A DNA stretch of 64,000 bases from Luteibacter sp. SG786 (GCF_011759605.1 NZ_JAAOYX010000003.1:124001-188000); one strand, 5' to 3'; shown: positions 46,934 to 57,045, counted from the stretch's first letter. Notes: generated from the sequence alone by a model not told the origin. Translations and numbers: made by a program.

Positions 46934-47399
46934 TTCCGGGCGGTGCGGGCGCGTGATGGGAGAGCGGCGGGCGTCCGAGGCGGTGGCCTGCGCGAGCGAT
47001 GCTCGAGGCGCGGCAGGGGTCGCCACAAGGAATTCTCCCGAAGTCACGAAAGACCTGGCCGAGGTTCACGGGGTGTGGTGAGGCGATGCAATCCCGCTCG
47101 CAGCGGCTGGCTTGGGCTGTGCCGGCTCTCCGGACAGGCCACCTCAAAGATGGGGAGAGTCTTCGGTGTCCATCCTCGAGGCGAGTTCCGCACAAGAGAG
47201 CGGCCGAAGGCCAGATAGATAAACGGGCCGCGTCAGCGGCCCCTCCTTGCCGAACGCGGAGGACCTGTCTGAGCAGCGAGGGTGGACGGCGAAGGCTCTG
47301 GCCTCACCGCCAAAGCTGACGGCGGCGCCAGCCGCTAGGGCACATGCATTCGCCATGGCGAATGAACCTTTGCATGCGGCATGCGTTCCCGGACTTCCG
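46934..47399 (-). repeat. Complex structured repeat, family 3, copy C (core 47157-47298)
   Basis: Inverted relative to copy A, with the same order of parts: left flank (47299-47399) including the palindrome CATTCGCC-AT-GGCGAATG, core (47157-47298) with 22-base ends, and a more diverged right flank reaching back to copy B. Its internal hairpin is GGGCCGC-TGAC-GCGGCCC. Its end arms have mismatches, so this copy looks older or decaying. It abuts copy B in opposite orientation, making a large inverted arrangement. Confidence 0.75.
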
Positions 47400-47409
47400 C
47401 GATGAACCT

Positions 47410-47438
47410 AAAAAAAACCCGCCGTGAGGCGGGTTTTT
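47410..47438 (-). terminator. Intrinsic terminator of the rpmB-rpmG unit
   Basis: AACCCGCC and GGCGGGTT pair around GTGA, with a long A run on one side and TTTT on the other. On the minus strand it follows the rpmG stop codon at 47463 by 24 bases. It can also work in the other direction. Confidence 0.9.
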
Positions 47439-47462
47439 CAGAAGATCCGAAGCGCGGGGCGC

Positions 47463-47627
47463 TTACTTGATCTTGCCTTCCTTGTATTCCACGTGCTTCC
47501 GGACGACGGGGTCGTACTTCATGAAGACCATCTTTTCCGGGGTGTTCTTCTTGTTCTTCGTGGTCGTGTAGAAGTGACCGGTGCCCGCGGTGGAAATCAG
47601 GCGGTGCTTATCGCGCTTGCTTGCCAT
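47463..47627 (-). CDS. rpmG: Large ribosomal subunit protein bL33
   Basis: 54-residue basic ribosomal protein with the conserved [17 protein letters not shown] and [18 protein letters not shown] segments. The zinc-binding Cys pairs of some L33 forms are absent, as in the zinc-free type found in many gammaproteobacteria. AGGAG lies seven bases before the ATG. It follows rpmB by 12 bases, the usual order in this group. Confidence 0.95.
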   Translation of the reverse strand: MASKRDKHRLISTAGTGHFYTTTKNKKNTPEKMVFMKYDPVVRKHVEYKEGKIK

Positions 47628-47639
47628 GGTTCGATCTCC

Positions 47640-47876
47640 TTAGATCTTTTCGCCGCGGGAACGGAGGTCGGCCAGCACAGCCTCGATGCCGTTCTTGTCG
47701 ATGGTGCGCAGCGCGTGGTTGGAAACGCGGAGCTTCACCCAGCGGTTTTCGCTGGCGACCCAGAAGCGGCGCTCATGCAGGTTCGGCAGCCAGCGGCGGC
47801 GGGTCTTGTTGTTCGCGTGCGAGACGTTGTTGCCGGTCTGCACACCCTTATTGGTGACTTGGCATCTACGGGCCAT
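47640..47876 (-). CDS. rpmB: Large ribosomal subunit protein bL28
   Basis: 78-residue ribosomal protein with the conserved start [33 protein letters not shown] and the [20 protein letters not shown] segment. TAAGGAGG gives an excellent ribosome site before the ATG. It forms a two-gene unit with rpmG and is divergent from secB. Confidence 0.96.
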   Translation of the reverse strand: MARRCQVTNKGVQTGNNVSHANNKTRRRWLPNLHERRFWVASENRWVKLRVSNHALRTIDKNGIEAVLADLRSRGEKI

Positions 47877-48178
47877 GGGGGCCTCCTTATAGATTCGTTG
47901 GACCGCCCTTTGGCCAGGACGGCATCGGCCCAGCGGCGTGCCGTTCGACCGGCTGCCACGCGATGGCTGGAGGGTGGTGCGCTTCCGCCCGTATAAGCCC
48001 GCATCGCGTAACGGACTTTCCCGACGTGTCGGGCTGGCATAGGGAAGCCGGGCATTCTCTCAGAAGCCGGGGCCCGCACGCAAGCCGGACTGTGCGGCGC
48101 GGCGGGTTGTGTGAAACAATCCGTGCTTTCGTGCCAGCGGCACACGACCCCACACGACGCTCTTTCGAGGACCACGCA
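47877..48178. other. 302-bp divergent spacer, rpmB / secB
   Basis: No gene is seen. It should hold the promoters of both units. A TTATAC box on the minus strand at 47991-47996 is a possible -10 for rpmB, without a convincing -35. I see no repeat here. Confidence 0.45.
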
Positions 48179-48670
48179 ATGGCAGACATCAACGCCAACG
48201 GCCAGGCCGGCCAGCCGCAGCTCGTGCTGCAGAAGATCTACGTGAAGGACGCCTCCTTCGAAGCCCCGAACGCCCCGCAGGTGTTCCAGGAAATGGGCGA
48301 GACCGAAGCACAGCCCCAGGTCCAGCTCAACCTGGGCCACAAGGCCGTCGACCTCGGCAACGACCTCTTCGAGGTGGTGCTGAGCCTCACGCTCACCTGC
48401 AACCTGGGCGAGCGCACCGCCTACCTCGCCGAAGTCCACCAGGCCGGCATCTTCGGCATCGCCGGTTTCTCGGGCGACGACCGCGACGGCATCCTCGGTT
48501 CGTACTGCCCGAACCTCCTGTTCCCGTACGCGCGCCAGATGGTCTCCGCCATGATCCAGGAAGGCGGTTTCCCGCCGTTCCTGCTCCAGCCGATCAACTT
48601 CGATGCCCTCTACGCCGAACAGCAGCGCCAGCAGCTCGAAGGCGCAGGTACTCACTCGCTCAACAGCTGA
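48179..48670 (+). CDS. secB: Protein-export chaperone SecB
   Basis: 163-residue cytoplasmic chaperone that keeps preproteins unfolded and passes them to SecA. The family blocks are LVLQKIYVKDASFEAPNAPQVF, VVLSLTLTCNLGERTAYLAEVHQAGIF and the YCPNLLFPYARQMVSAMIQEGGFPPFLLQPINFDALY segment. The ATG at 48179 is the conserved start. The gpsA start codon follows its stop by 3 bases, the classic secB-gpsA order. Confidence 0.97.
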   Translation: MADINANGQAGQPQLVLQKIYVKDASFEAPNAPQVFQEMGETEAQPQVQLNLGHKAVDLGNDLFEVVLSLTLTCNLGERTAYLAEVHQAGIFGIAGFSGDDRDGILGSYCPNLLFPYARQMVSAMIQEGGFPPFLLQPINFDALYAEQQRQQLEGAGTHSLNS

Positions 48671-48673
48671 GCG

Positions 48674-49708
48674 ATGAGCGCCACCTCCCGACCCACCGTC
48701 GCCGTCCTCGGCGCCGGGTCATGGGGCACCGCGCTGGCAGCCCTGCTGGCGCGTAACGACGTTCCCACGCGCCTGTGGGGCCGCGACGCCGAGGCGCTCG
48801 CGGCCATGGCCGCGGCGCGTCGCAATCTGCGCTACCTGCCTGATCTCGACCTCCCGCCGGAACTGGTCTACGAGGCCGATCTCGCCACCGTGCTGCGGGG
48901 CGCCGGCATCGTGCTGCTGGTGGTGCCGAGCCACGCCTTCGCCGCCATGCTCGACCAGATCGTGCCCCTTCTGGAGCCCGACGCCCGGGTCTCCTGGGCC
49001 ACGAAGGGCTTCGAGACCGGCACGGGGCGCTTCCTGCACGAGCTGGTGAACGAGAAACTCCCAGGCCGCCCGGCGGCAGTCGTCACGGGCCCCTCCTTCG
49101 CCCGCGAGGTCACCGCCGGCCTGCCGAGCGCGGTCACCGTGCACGCCACCGACGAAGCGTTCGGCAAGGAACTGGCCGTGCTGCTGCATGCGCCGAATTT
49201 CCGCGCCTATACGGGCAACGACATCCTGGGCGCCGAACTCGGCGGCGCCATGAAGAACGTGCTGGCCGTGGCCACCGGCGTGGCCGATGGCATGGAGCTC
49301 GGCCTGAACGCCCGCGCCGGCCTCATTACCCGGGGCATGAACGAGATGCTGCGGTTGGGGGTGGCCCTGGGGGCTCGGGCGGAAACCCTCATGGGGCTGG
49401 CCGGCCTGGGCGACCTCGTGCTCACCTGCACGGGCGACCTCTCGCGCAACCGCCGGCTGGGTCTCGCGCTCGGTCGGGGCGTTCCGCTGCCCGAGGCCAT
49501 CCGCCAGATCGGCCAGGTGGTCGAAAGCGTGGTCACGGCGGACGAAGTTGCCCGTCTGGCCGGCTTCCACGGCCTCGACCTGCCGATTTCCGCCGGTGTG
49601 CGGGCGGTGCTCCATGGCGAGGTCACGCCCGAGGAAGCCCTGCGCACACTGATGGGTCGTGAGCAGAAGGCCGAATATCCCGTGGATCTCTTCCCCGCAC
49701 GCGACTGA
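48674..49708 (+). CDS. gpsA: Glycerol-3-phosphate dehydrogenase [NAD(P)+] GpsA
   Basis: 344-residue cytoplasmic enzyme that reduces dihydroxyacetone phosphate to sn-glycerol-3-phosphate, the backbone for phospholipids. The nucleotide site [10 protein letters not shown] is near residues 12-21. The catalytic region includes [23 protein letters not shown] and the [17 protein letters not shown] block with its conserved Lys. It follows secB by three bases and feeds PlsB (25848). Confidence 0.96.
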   Translation: MSATSRPTVAVLGAGSWGTALAALLARNDVPTRLWGRDAEALAAMAAARRNLRYLPDLDLPPELVYEADLATVLRGAGIVLLVVPSHAFAAMLDQIVPLLEPDARVSWATKGFETGTGRFLHELVNEKLPGRPAAVVTGPSFAREVTAGLPSAVTVHATDEAFGKELAVLLHAPNFRAYTGNDILGAELGGAMKNVLAVATGVADGMELGLNARAGLITRGMNEMLRLGVALGARAETLMGLAGLGDLVLTCTGDLSRNRRLGLALGRGVPLPEAIRQIGQVVESVVTADEVARLAGFHGLDLPISAGVRAVLHGEVTPEEALRTLMGREQKAEYPVDLFPARD

Positions 49709-49833
49709 GGCGGCACCCGCAGCCTCCCGTGCTGCCTGAACCGGCCCGGTCCACCGGGTAAAAAGTCCTACGGGTAACGCCTTCGGGCTTTGCTAAGCTT
49801 CCTGTTTTGGTCGCGCGGGCAGGATCGCTACGG

Positions 49834-52800
49834 ATGCATCAACCGGACGACAAGCGCAGGCGGAACGACATCGTGGAGTCGCTGCCGCAGGCGTGGCAGC
49901 GAGCCATGGGGTCGGCCGCGCGGACGGTCGCCACGGAGGGCTCCGTACTCGGCTTTTTCCTCGAGGGCGTCAACGACGACCACGAGCCCGCCGCGCACCT
50001 CGACGTTGCCCCGGTCCTGCTGACGGTCGGCACGGATGGGCGCTTCTCCCGACCGTTGCCCCTGGATAGCCGGCACCTTCCGGAGGCAACGCTCACGGTG
50101 GTGGAGAAACGCCTCGCCGCCACGCTGCTGGGCCTTCCCCAGACGCTCCGAAAGAGCCGCAGCTACGCGCGGTTCACCGGCGAACTCGGTGACCAGCTGC
50201 TTGCCGAGATCCTGGACAGCGCGCCCTGTTTCTTCGGCGGCGTGGCCGGCCTGCAACTGTCGCGCGGGAAACCGCAGCCGCTGCGCTGGCGTTGGAACCT
50301 CGAAAAGGACGGCAGCCAGAAGCTTTTGCCCGACGTTCCCGCGAGCCAGCGCCTGTTCCGCGTGGGCTCGCTCTGGTTCCTCGACGCCGAACACGCCGAG
50401 GTCGGTCTGCTGGAAGGTGAGCAGGAAGAAAGCGCCTGGCTCGACCTGCCGCCATTGCCACCCGAGAGCACCGCCGCCTTCCGTACGTCGCTGGAAACGA
50501 CGCGCATGGGCCCCCGCGTGCCGGTGCCGCAGGTGTTCGGCGAAGTGCGCCGCGCCGAGGTATCGCCTCGGCCGGTGCTCGTGCTGCACGCCCTGACGCG
50601 GCACGCGCGGCTGGCGGCCGGTACGCCGCCGTTGGCCTATGGGCGCCTGGCCTTCGATTACGCCGGCGAGCGCCTGCCGGGGCGCGGTGGCGAGCCGCTG
50701 GTCCGTCGCATTCGCAACGGCGTGCTGCTGGAGATCGCCCGGCGTCGCGCCGAGGAATTGTCCGCCATGGAAACCCTCGAAACCGCAGGCCTCAATCCGG
50801 CGGTGGACACCGAGGGCCTTCCCTGGGACATGGCCGACACGCTTCCCGACGACGCATGGCTGTTCCCGGGCAAGGGGTATGCGGGTGCGCTCGAGGTGAA
50901 CACCCCGGCCCGCTGGCTCGCCCTGCGGCCGAGGCTCGAGGCCGACGGCTTCCTCCTGGAATACGCCGCGAGCTTTCCGTTCGAAGTCCTCGAGGGGCCG
51001 GTGCGCTGGTATGGCCAGGCGAACGAAGACGACGCGGATCGCGCCTTCGACCTGGAAATCGGCATCGAGGTGGAAGGAAAACGGGTGAACCTGCTGCCCG
51101 CGGTGGCTCAGGCCCTGGCCGAGCACCAGCTCAGCCTCAGCCCGATGCCGGGCGAGGCGGCGGACTCGGTCTGGTACGCCCCCGTGGACGAGCGCCGCCG
51201 CGTGCCGGTGCGCCTGAAGGAACTGCGCGGCCTTCTCGCGCCCCTGGCGGAATACCTGGAGAAACCGCGGCAGCAGTTGCACCTTCCGAGGGTGCAGGCC
51301 GGCCGCCTGGAGGAACTGGCGCAGGCGCTGCCGAGCGGCGGCTCCTTCGAAGCGCCCGAGCGGTTGCGCGGCTTCACGCGCCGCTTGCGCGAGGCGGCCG
51401 AGCGCGCGAGCGACGCAGTACCCGAGGGTCTGCGGGCTGAACTGCGCGGCTACCAGCGCGACGGCCTGCGTTGGATGAACGCGCTCGCCGAAGCCGGTAC
51501 GGGCGGCGTGCTCGCCGACGACATGGGTCTCGGCAAGACCTTGCAACTGATCACGCACCTGCTCGCGCTGAAGGAAAGCGGCAACCTCACGTCGCCCGCG
51601 CTCGTGGTCGTGCCGACCAGTCTCGTGCCCAACTGGATCTCGGAAGTGGCGCGCTTCGCGCCTGGCCTCACCCTTCTCGCCCTGCACGGCCCGCAGCGCG
51701 CGGAAACGTTCACGCGCATCGCCGAGCACGACGTCATCCTGACGACATACGCGCTTTTGCCACGCGATGTCGACACCCTGAAGAAGCAGGCCTTCTCGCT
51801 GGTGGTGCTGGACGAGGCGCAACAGGTGAAGAACCCGCGCACGCAGGCGCGCCGTGCGCTGCTCACGCTGAAGGTGCCGCGTTGCCTGTGCCTTACCGGC
51901 ACGCCGCTGGAAAACCACTTGGGCGAACTCTGGTCGCAGATCGACCTTGCCGTGCCAGGGCTGCTCGGCGACGAAGGCGCCTTCCGCCGCCATTATCGCG
52001 TGCCGATCGAGAAACACCAGGATCTCGAATGCCAGGAGCGGCTCAATCGCCGTATCGCGCCCTTCATCCTTCGCCGCACGAAGGCACAGGTGGCGTCGGA
52101 ATTGCCGGCGAAGACGGAAATCACGCGCCGTGTGGTGATGGAACCGAAACAGCGCGACCTCTACGAGAGCCTGCGTCTTTCGCTCGCCGAGGAACTACGC
52201 GAGGTGATCGCGCAGCGCGGCATCGCGCACAGCGGCATCGTGGTTCTCGATGCGTTGCTCAAGCTGCGCCAGGTCTGCTGCGATCCGCGTCTCGTGAAGC
52301 TCGAAGCCGCGCGCGGCGTGCGCGAGTCGGCGAAGTTCGAGCTGCTGATGGACATGCTGCCCGCGCTACTTGCCGAAGGCCGGCGTGTACTCCTCTTCAG
52401 CCAGTTCACGGAGATGCTCAAGCTCGTCGCCGGCGAACTCGACCGCCGCCGCATCAGTTATGTCACCCTCACCGGCGAAACGCGCGACCGCGCCGAACCC
52501 GTGCAGCGTTTCCAGGACGGCGAGGTGCCGTTGTTCCTGCTGTCGCTGAAGGCCGGCGGCGTCGGTCTCAACCTCACCAGCGCGGACACGGTGATCCACT
52601 ACGACCCGTGGTGGAACCCGGCGGCCGAAGCGCAGGCGAGCGATCGCGCGCACCGCATCGGCCAGGACAAGCCGGTGTTCGTCTACCGCCTCATCACGGC
52701 CGGCACGGTGGAAGAACGCATCGAGGAACTGAAGGCCCGCAAGGCGGAACTTGCCGACGCCGTGCTCGAAGGCGGCGGTAGCCGCGAACGCCTCAGCTTC

Positions 52801-52842
52801 GACGAAAGCGACCTCGACGCGCTACTGGCACCGTCGGTCTGA
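49834..52842 (+). CDS. SNF2-family DEAD/DEAH-box helicase-like ATPase
   Basis: 1002-residue protein. The first 530 residues are a poorly characterised region rich in beta-type sequence. The C-terminal half is a full SNF2 motor: motif I ADDMGLGKT (Lys568), motif II DEAQ (660-663, the DEAH variant), motif III LTGTPLENHL, motif V GGVGLNLTSADTVIHYDPWWNP, and motif VI AHRIGQDKPVFVYRLI. SNF2 ATPases track on double-stranded DNA and remodel protein-DNA complexes. The closest relatives by pattern are bacterial SNF2 helicases lacking a SWIM finger. ATG 49834 has AGGAT upstream. It is unlinked to a restriction gene. Confidence 0.88.
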   Translation: MHQPDDKRRRNDIVESLPQAWQRAMGSAARTVATEGSVLGFFLEGVNDDHEPAAHLDVAPVLLTVGTDGRFSRPLPLDSRHLPEATLTVVEKRLAATLLGLPQTLRKSRSYARFTGELGDQLLAEILDSAPCFFGGVAGLQLSRGKPQPLRWRWNLEKDGSQKLLPDVPASQRLFRVGSLWFLDAEHAEVGLLEGEQEESAWLDLPPLPPESTAAFRTSLETTRMGPRVPVPQVFGEVRRAEVSPRPVLVLHALTRHARLAAGTPPLAYGRLAFDYAGERLPGRGGEPLVRRIRNGVLLEIARRRAEELSAMETLETAGLNPAVDTEGLPWDMADTLPDDAWLFPGKGYAGALEVNTPARWLALRPRLEADGFLLEYAASFPFEVLEGPVRWYGQANEDDADRAFDLEIGIEVEGKRVNLLPAVAQALAEHQLSLSPMPGEAADSVWYAPVDERRRVPVRLKELRGLLAPLAEYLEKPRQQLHLPRVQAGRLEELAQALPSGGSFEAPERLRGFTRRLREAAERASDAVPEGLRAELRGYQRDGLRWMNALAEAGTGGVLADDMGLGKTLQLITHLLALKESGNLTSPALVVVPTSLVPNWISEVARFAPGLTLLALHGPQRAETFTRIAEHDVILTTYALLPRDVDTLKKQAFSLVVLDEAQQVKNPRTQARRALLTLKVPRCLCLTGTPLENHLGELWSQIDLAVPGLLGDEGAFRRHYRVPIEKHQDLECQERLNRRIAPFILRRTKAQVASELPAKTEITRRVVMEPKQRDLYESLRLSLAEELREVIAQRGIAHSGIVVLDALLKLRQVCCDPRLVKLEAARGVRESAKFELLMDMLPALLAEGRRVLLFSQFTEMLKLVAGELDRRRISYVTLTGETRDRAEPVQRFQDGEVPLFLLSLKAGGVGLNLTSADTVIHYDPWWNPAAEAQASDRAHRIGQDKPVFVYRLITAGTVEERIEELKARKAELADAVLEGGGSRERLSFDESDLDALLAPSV

Positions 52843-52892
52843 TGTCCTCCGGACGCAACACGCGTCGGCCGGGCTCGCTGGTCTTGTAATCC

Positions 52893-52924
52893 ATGGGTCA
52901 CATGCCGTAACTTATGGGTTACGG
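52893..52924 (+). promoter_or_regulatory. Candidate operator of the toxin-antitoxin operon
   Basis: A perfect inverted repeat CCGTAAC-TTATGG-GTTACGG (52905-52924) lies 7 bases before the toxin start. A near-repeat ATGGGTCAC / ATGGGTTAC (52893 and 52914) spaced 21 bp, two turns of the helix, overlaps it. This fits binding by the antitoxin's helix-turn-helix. Confidence 0.6.
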
Positions 52925-52931
52925 TCGATCC

Positions 52932-53234
52932 ATGTACGAGATCGTCCAGAGTGAAACGTTTCGCCGGTGGGTTTCCAGGCTCCGCGACCACATGGTTGTC
53001 GCCAGAATCCAGGCTCGCCTCCGCCGCATGTCGCTCGGTCATCCGGGCGATGTGAAGCATGTTGGAGAGGGCGTTCGCGAGATGCGCATCGATCACGGCC
53101 CGGGTTATCGCCTCTACTACATCCACCGACGATCGGTACTCGTGGTCTTGCTGACCGGCGGGGACAAGAGCAGTCAGCAGTCCGATATCGCGCAGGCCAT
53201 TACGTTGGCGGCAGCATGGGACCAGAACGAATGA
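52932..53234 (+). CDS. Type II toxin, RelE/HigB-like (HI1419 family)
   Basis: 100-residue basic toxin with the family pattern YEIVQSETFRRWVSRLRD, RIQARLRRMSLGHPGDVKHVGEGVREMRIDHGPGYRLYYIHR and a C-terminal VVLLTGGDKSSQQSDI. Members cut mRNA, usually on the ribosome. ATG 52932 is preferred over one six codons earlier because it gives the family start. The gene comes first, with the antitoxin second and overlapping by ATGA, the reverse of many modules but normal for this family. Confidence 0.87.
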   Translation: MYEIVQSETFRRWVSRLRDHMVVARIQARLRRMSLGHPGDVKHVGEGVREMRIDHGPGYRLYYIHRRSVLVVLLTGGDKSSQQSDIAQAITLAAAWDQNE

Positions 53235-53515
53235 AAGAGAAATTCACCCGGTGGGACGCCGTCGATCAGCTGCATTCCGAAGTGGAGCAGACGGCCTATC
53301 TCAATGCATGTCTCGAAGACGATCCCGGTGACGGAAGCCTTGTGAGGGCGGCCCTGGGAGATATCGCTCGCGCACGCGGCATGAGTAGCGTCGCGCGCGC
53401 TACGGGTATCTCGCGCGAGGGCCTCTATCGAGCCCTGTCGTCAGACGGCAATCCCGAATTCGCGACCGTCATGCGCGTCATGCGCGCGCTGGGTGTCAAC
53501 CTGCGCGCGGCATGA
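53231..53515 (+). CDS. Type II antitoxin, HI1420 family (XRE-like)
   Basis: 94-residue antitoxin with a helix-turn-helix in SSVARATGISREGLYRALSSDGNPEFATVMRVMRALGVNL (about residues 50-90) and an N-terminal acidic region that should neutralise the toxin. The start overlaps the toxin stop codon. It probably represses the operon by binding the palindrome upstream. Confidence 0.87.
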   Translation: MKEKFTRWDAVDQLHSEVEQTAYLNACLEDDPGDGSLVRAALGDIARARGMSSVARATGISREGLYRALSSDGNPEFATVMRVMRALGVNLRAA

Positions 53516-53524
53516 CGCCATGCT

Positions 53525-54565
53525 TCAGCGGCGCAGCGGTGTGCCGCCGGCCTCGACGATCGCCAGCGCCGTGCCGCCGATGAGACCCGGCTCCGGGTTC
53601 ATGATGGCCTGTGTGGGCACCGATTCCATCGTGTCGCGGAAACGGCCCTTCGCTTCGAAGCGCTCGCGGAAGTGGCCCTTCTGGATCCACGGCAGGAGGA
53701 TCGGCGTCATGCCGCCGGTGAGGTAAACGCCGTCCCACGCACCCAGCGTGAGTACGAGATCGCCGGCCACGCTGCCGAAGATGCCCGCGAACGTTTCGAC
53801 CGCGCGGCTGCACATCGGGCAGGATGCGTCGGTGGCGCGGCGCGTGATGTCTTCCGGCGTGATGGCTTCGTCCGGTTTCTGGCCGGAGATCTCGCAGATC
53901 GCGTTGTAGAGGTTCACGAGGCCGGCGCCGCTGATGAGGCGTTCGTTCGACACGCGGCCGTAGTGAAGGTTGAGCACCTTGAGGATCTCGATGTCCTCGG
54001 CGCTGTGCGCGGCGAAGCCGGCATGGCCGCCCTCGGTCTGCAGCACGCTCACCTTGTCGCCACGGATCAGCAGGCCGCCCACGCCAAGACCGGTCCCCGG
54101 GCCGACGACCACGAAGGTCTGCTCTTCCTTGCTGCCGATCTTCGGGATGGGGGGATTGCCGACCTGCACCAGATCGGCATGACCCTTGGCATCCGGCTTG
54201 TCGGTCATCAGCATGACCGCCATCGATTGCGCGGCGAAGTCGTTCACGAGGTGGACCCACTCGAGGCCGAGTTCCTTCGTGAGGTTCTTTGCAGAGATGG
54301 CCCACGGATTGTTCGTGACCTTCACGGTCTCGCCGTTGTCGATGCGACCCGCGGCGGCAATGATGGCGCGCTGGGCCTGGTGGCCCGTTTCCTTGAAGTA
54401 CTGCTGGGCAGCTTCGCCGAGCGATGCGTAGTCCTTGACGTGGTAGCGCCGGATGCTTTCCTGAATGAGCGGCGGATCTTCATCCGGATGAGCGATGCCG
54501 AAGCGCACGTTGGTGCCGCCGAGGTCGGCGAGCAGAGTCGGCGCCGGGGCGCTAACGTTGGCCAT
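53525..54565 (-). CDS. glk: Glucokinase
   Basis: 346-residue cytoplasmic kinase that makes glucose-6-phosphate from glucose and ATP. The phosphate motif LLADLGGTNVRFG is at residues 10-22, NNPWAIS and HLVNDFAAQSMA follow, then VVGPGTGLGVG and the TEGGHAGFAAHSAEDIEIL active-site region and the C-terminal VYLTGGM. The group is the long bacterial Glk. It ends close to the antitoxin gene on the other strand. Confidence 0.95.
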   Translation of the reverse strand: MANVSAPAPTLLADLGGTNVRFGIAHPDEDPPLIQESIRRYHVKDYASLGEAAQQYFKETGHQAQRAIIAAAGRIDNGETVKVTNNPWAISAKNLTKELGLEWVHLVNDFAAQSMAVMLMTDKPDAKGHADLVQVGNPPIPKIGSKEEQTFVVVGPGTGLGVGGLLIRGDKVSVLQTEGGHAGFAAHSAEDIEILKVLNLHYGRVSNERLISGAGLVNLYNAICEISGQKPDEAITPEDITRRATDASCPMCSRAVETFAGIFGSVAGDLVLTLGAWDGVYLTGGMTPILLPWIQKGHFRERFEAKGRFRDTMESVPTQAIMNPEPGLIGGTALAIVEAGGTPLRR

Positions 54566-54690
54566 GTTGAGGAACCTGTCATGTCACGGAAGCCCGCAAG
54601 GGTGCCTCGCGCGGGCGCTGACGTCTAGTGAAGGCCTACTCCGGGCCGGGCTGAAGCCCTACAGGAGGTCGATCGTCCGGCGGAGGCTTT

Positions 54691-54718
54691 GACGTAAACG
54701 ATTACGTCGGCAGAATAC
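54691..54718 (+). promoter_or_regulatory. Candidate LacI-family operator-promoter of the ABC ATPase gene
   Basis: GACGTAA-ACGA-TTACGTC (54691-54708) is a perfect 7-bp inverted repeat with the AAACGATT-type core common to LacI/GalR operators. It overlaps TTGACG (54689-54694), a possible -35, with a weak GAATAC -10 at 54713-54718. A sugar-responsive repressor encoded elsewhere would fit. Confidence 0.5.
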
Positions 54719-54780
54719 CTTATTGCCCGGGGCAGTGGCAGGCATCGCCCGTCAGCCCCGGGCCCACGGGAGAGCAGGAA

Positions 54781-55875
54781 ATGGCAGCAGTTCGCCTCGA
54801 CAAGGTGCGCAAGGTGTATCCGAACGGGCATGTGGCCCTGGAGGAGGCGAGTTTCGAGATTGCGGACGGCGAATTGCTGGTCCTTGTGGGGCCTTCGGGC
54901 TGTGGCAAGACCACGTTGCTGCGGATGATTGCCGGCCTGGAGTCGATCACGGGCGGCACGATGCGCATCGGCGACCGGGTGGTGAACGATGTGGCACCGA
55001 AGGATCGCGACATCGCCATGGTCTTCCAGAATTACGCGCTGTATCCGCACATGACGGTGCGCGAGAACCTCGGCTTCGGGCTGCGCCTGCGTGGCGTGGC
55101 ACGTGAGGAGATCGACCGGCGCGTGGCGGTGGCGTCCGACATGCTGGGGCTGAACGAGCGCCTGGAACACCGTCCGGCCGCACTCTCGGGCGGTCAGCGG
55201 CAACGTGTGGCGCTGGGCCGCGCGCTCGTGCGCGATCCGGCGGTGTTCCTGCTCGACGAACCCCTGTCGAACCTCGATGCGAAGCTGCGCCTCTCCACCC
55301 GCGTGGAAATCGCGCGCATCCATCGCCGCCTGGGCGCGACGATGGTCTACGTCACGCACGACCAGATCGAGGCGATGACGCTTGGCCAGCGCATCGTGGT
55401 GCTGAACGGCGGCGTGGTGCAGCAGCTGGACACACCGATGAACCTCTACAACAGGCCGGCGAACCTCTTCGTGGCGGGATTCCTGGGCAGCCCGGCGATG
55501 AACCTCTTCCACGGCACGCTGCGCCACGCCGATGGTCTGCGACTGGAAACGCACAACGGCGCCATCGCCCTGGGCACGCAGGCGCACGCTCTCGAAGCCT
55601 GGGTGGACAAGGCGGTCATCGTCGGCATCCGCCCCGAGGACCTGCTTACCGTGGCCGACCACACGGGCGTGGACGAACGCCTGCGCGCGCACGTGGAAGT
55701 GGTGGAACCGGTGGGCAACGAGGTGTTCCTGAACATGCGGCACGGCGAAGCCGAACTGGTGGCCCGCGTGCCTCCGCATTCGGCGATCCAGCCCGGCACG
55801 GAGGTGGCACTAGGCTTCCAGGGGGAGAGGCTGCATTTCTTCGATCCGGAGACGACGCTGCGCATAGCGGTCTGA
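54781..55875 (+). CDS. ugpC: Sugar-type ABC transporter ATPase, UgpC/MalK-like
   Basis: 364-residue ATPase with Walker A GPSGCGKTT, Q-loop FQNYALYPHMTVREN, signature LSGGQRQRVALGRA, Walker B VFLLDEPLSNLDA and H-loop VTHDQIEAMTLGQR. The C-terminal part is a TOBE regulatory domain typical of MalK/UgpC, which serve carbohydrate or glycerol-3-phosphate importers. No permease or binding protein is adjacent, so the ATPase is an orphan that may serve one or more distant systems. Its promoter has a LacI-like palindrome. The symbol is by resemblance only. Confidence 0.88.
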   Translation: MAAVRLDKVRKVYPNGHVALEEASFEIADGELLVLVGPSGCGKTTLLRMIAGLESITGGTMRIGDRVVNDVAPKDRDIAMVFQNYALYPHMTVRENLGFGLRLRGVAREEIDRRVAVASDMLGLNERLEHRPAALSGGQRQRVALGRALVRDPAVFLLDEPLSNLDAKLRLSTRVEIARIHRRLGATMVYVTHDQIEAMTLGQRIVVLNGGVVQQLDTPMNLYNRPANLFVAGFLGSPAMNLFHGTLRHADGLRLETHNGAIALGTQAHALEAWVDKAVIVGIRPEDLLTVADHTGVDERLRAHVEVVEPVGNEVFLNMRHGEAELVARVPPHSAIQPGTEVALGFQGERLHFFDPETTLRIAV

Positions 55876-55946
55876 GCGAGCGCCCGTTCGCGTACCGGTG
55901 CCGCCTGCGACGCCGTGTCCACCGGCGGCGGGGCCGTGAGGAGTAA

Positions 55947-56969
<1,023 letters not shown>

Positions 56970-57045
56970 TCCCACTCGCACAGGATTCGCCAAAACGCCG
57001 GTCCGCCCGCATGACATAATCCTTGCGACTTATCGGGGAGCCGGG

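Larger units (their letters stand above)
46666..47462. other. 797-bp spacer with two inverted copies of a complex repeat
   Basis: No supported gene. It holds repeat copy B (46794-46933, plus strand) and copy C (46934-47399, minus strand) and ends with the rpmG terminator (47410-47438). Open frames across it, for example 46653-47081 and 46746-47195, have no ribosome site and follow the repeat rather than any protein family. Bases 46666-46793 show nothing recognisable. Confidence 0.65.

Noticed and set aside
46653..47081. 142-codon frame overlapping the end of the small exported protein gene
   Set aside because: No ribosome site, it overlaps the real gene by 13 bases and then runs through repeat copy B.
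49745..49758. CCCGGT-CC-ACCGGG palindrome after gpsA
   Set aside because: Too short and GC-rich to be distinguished from chance here, and no T run follows, so I do not call it a terminator or operator.
49834..53515. SNF2 helicase plus toxin-antitoxin pair as an anti-phage defence island
   Set aside because: No nuclease, methyltransferase or other defence gene is present, and both neighbours are housekeeping genes. A free-standing SNF2 ATPase is common in this group.
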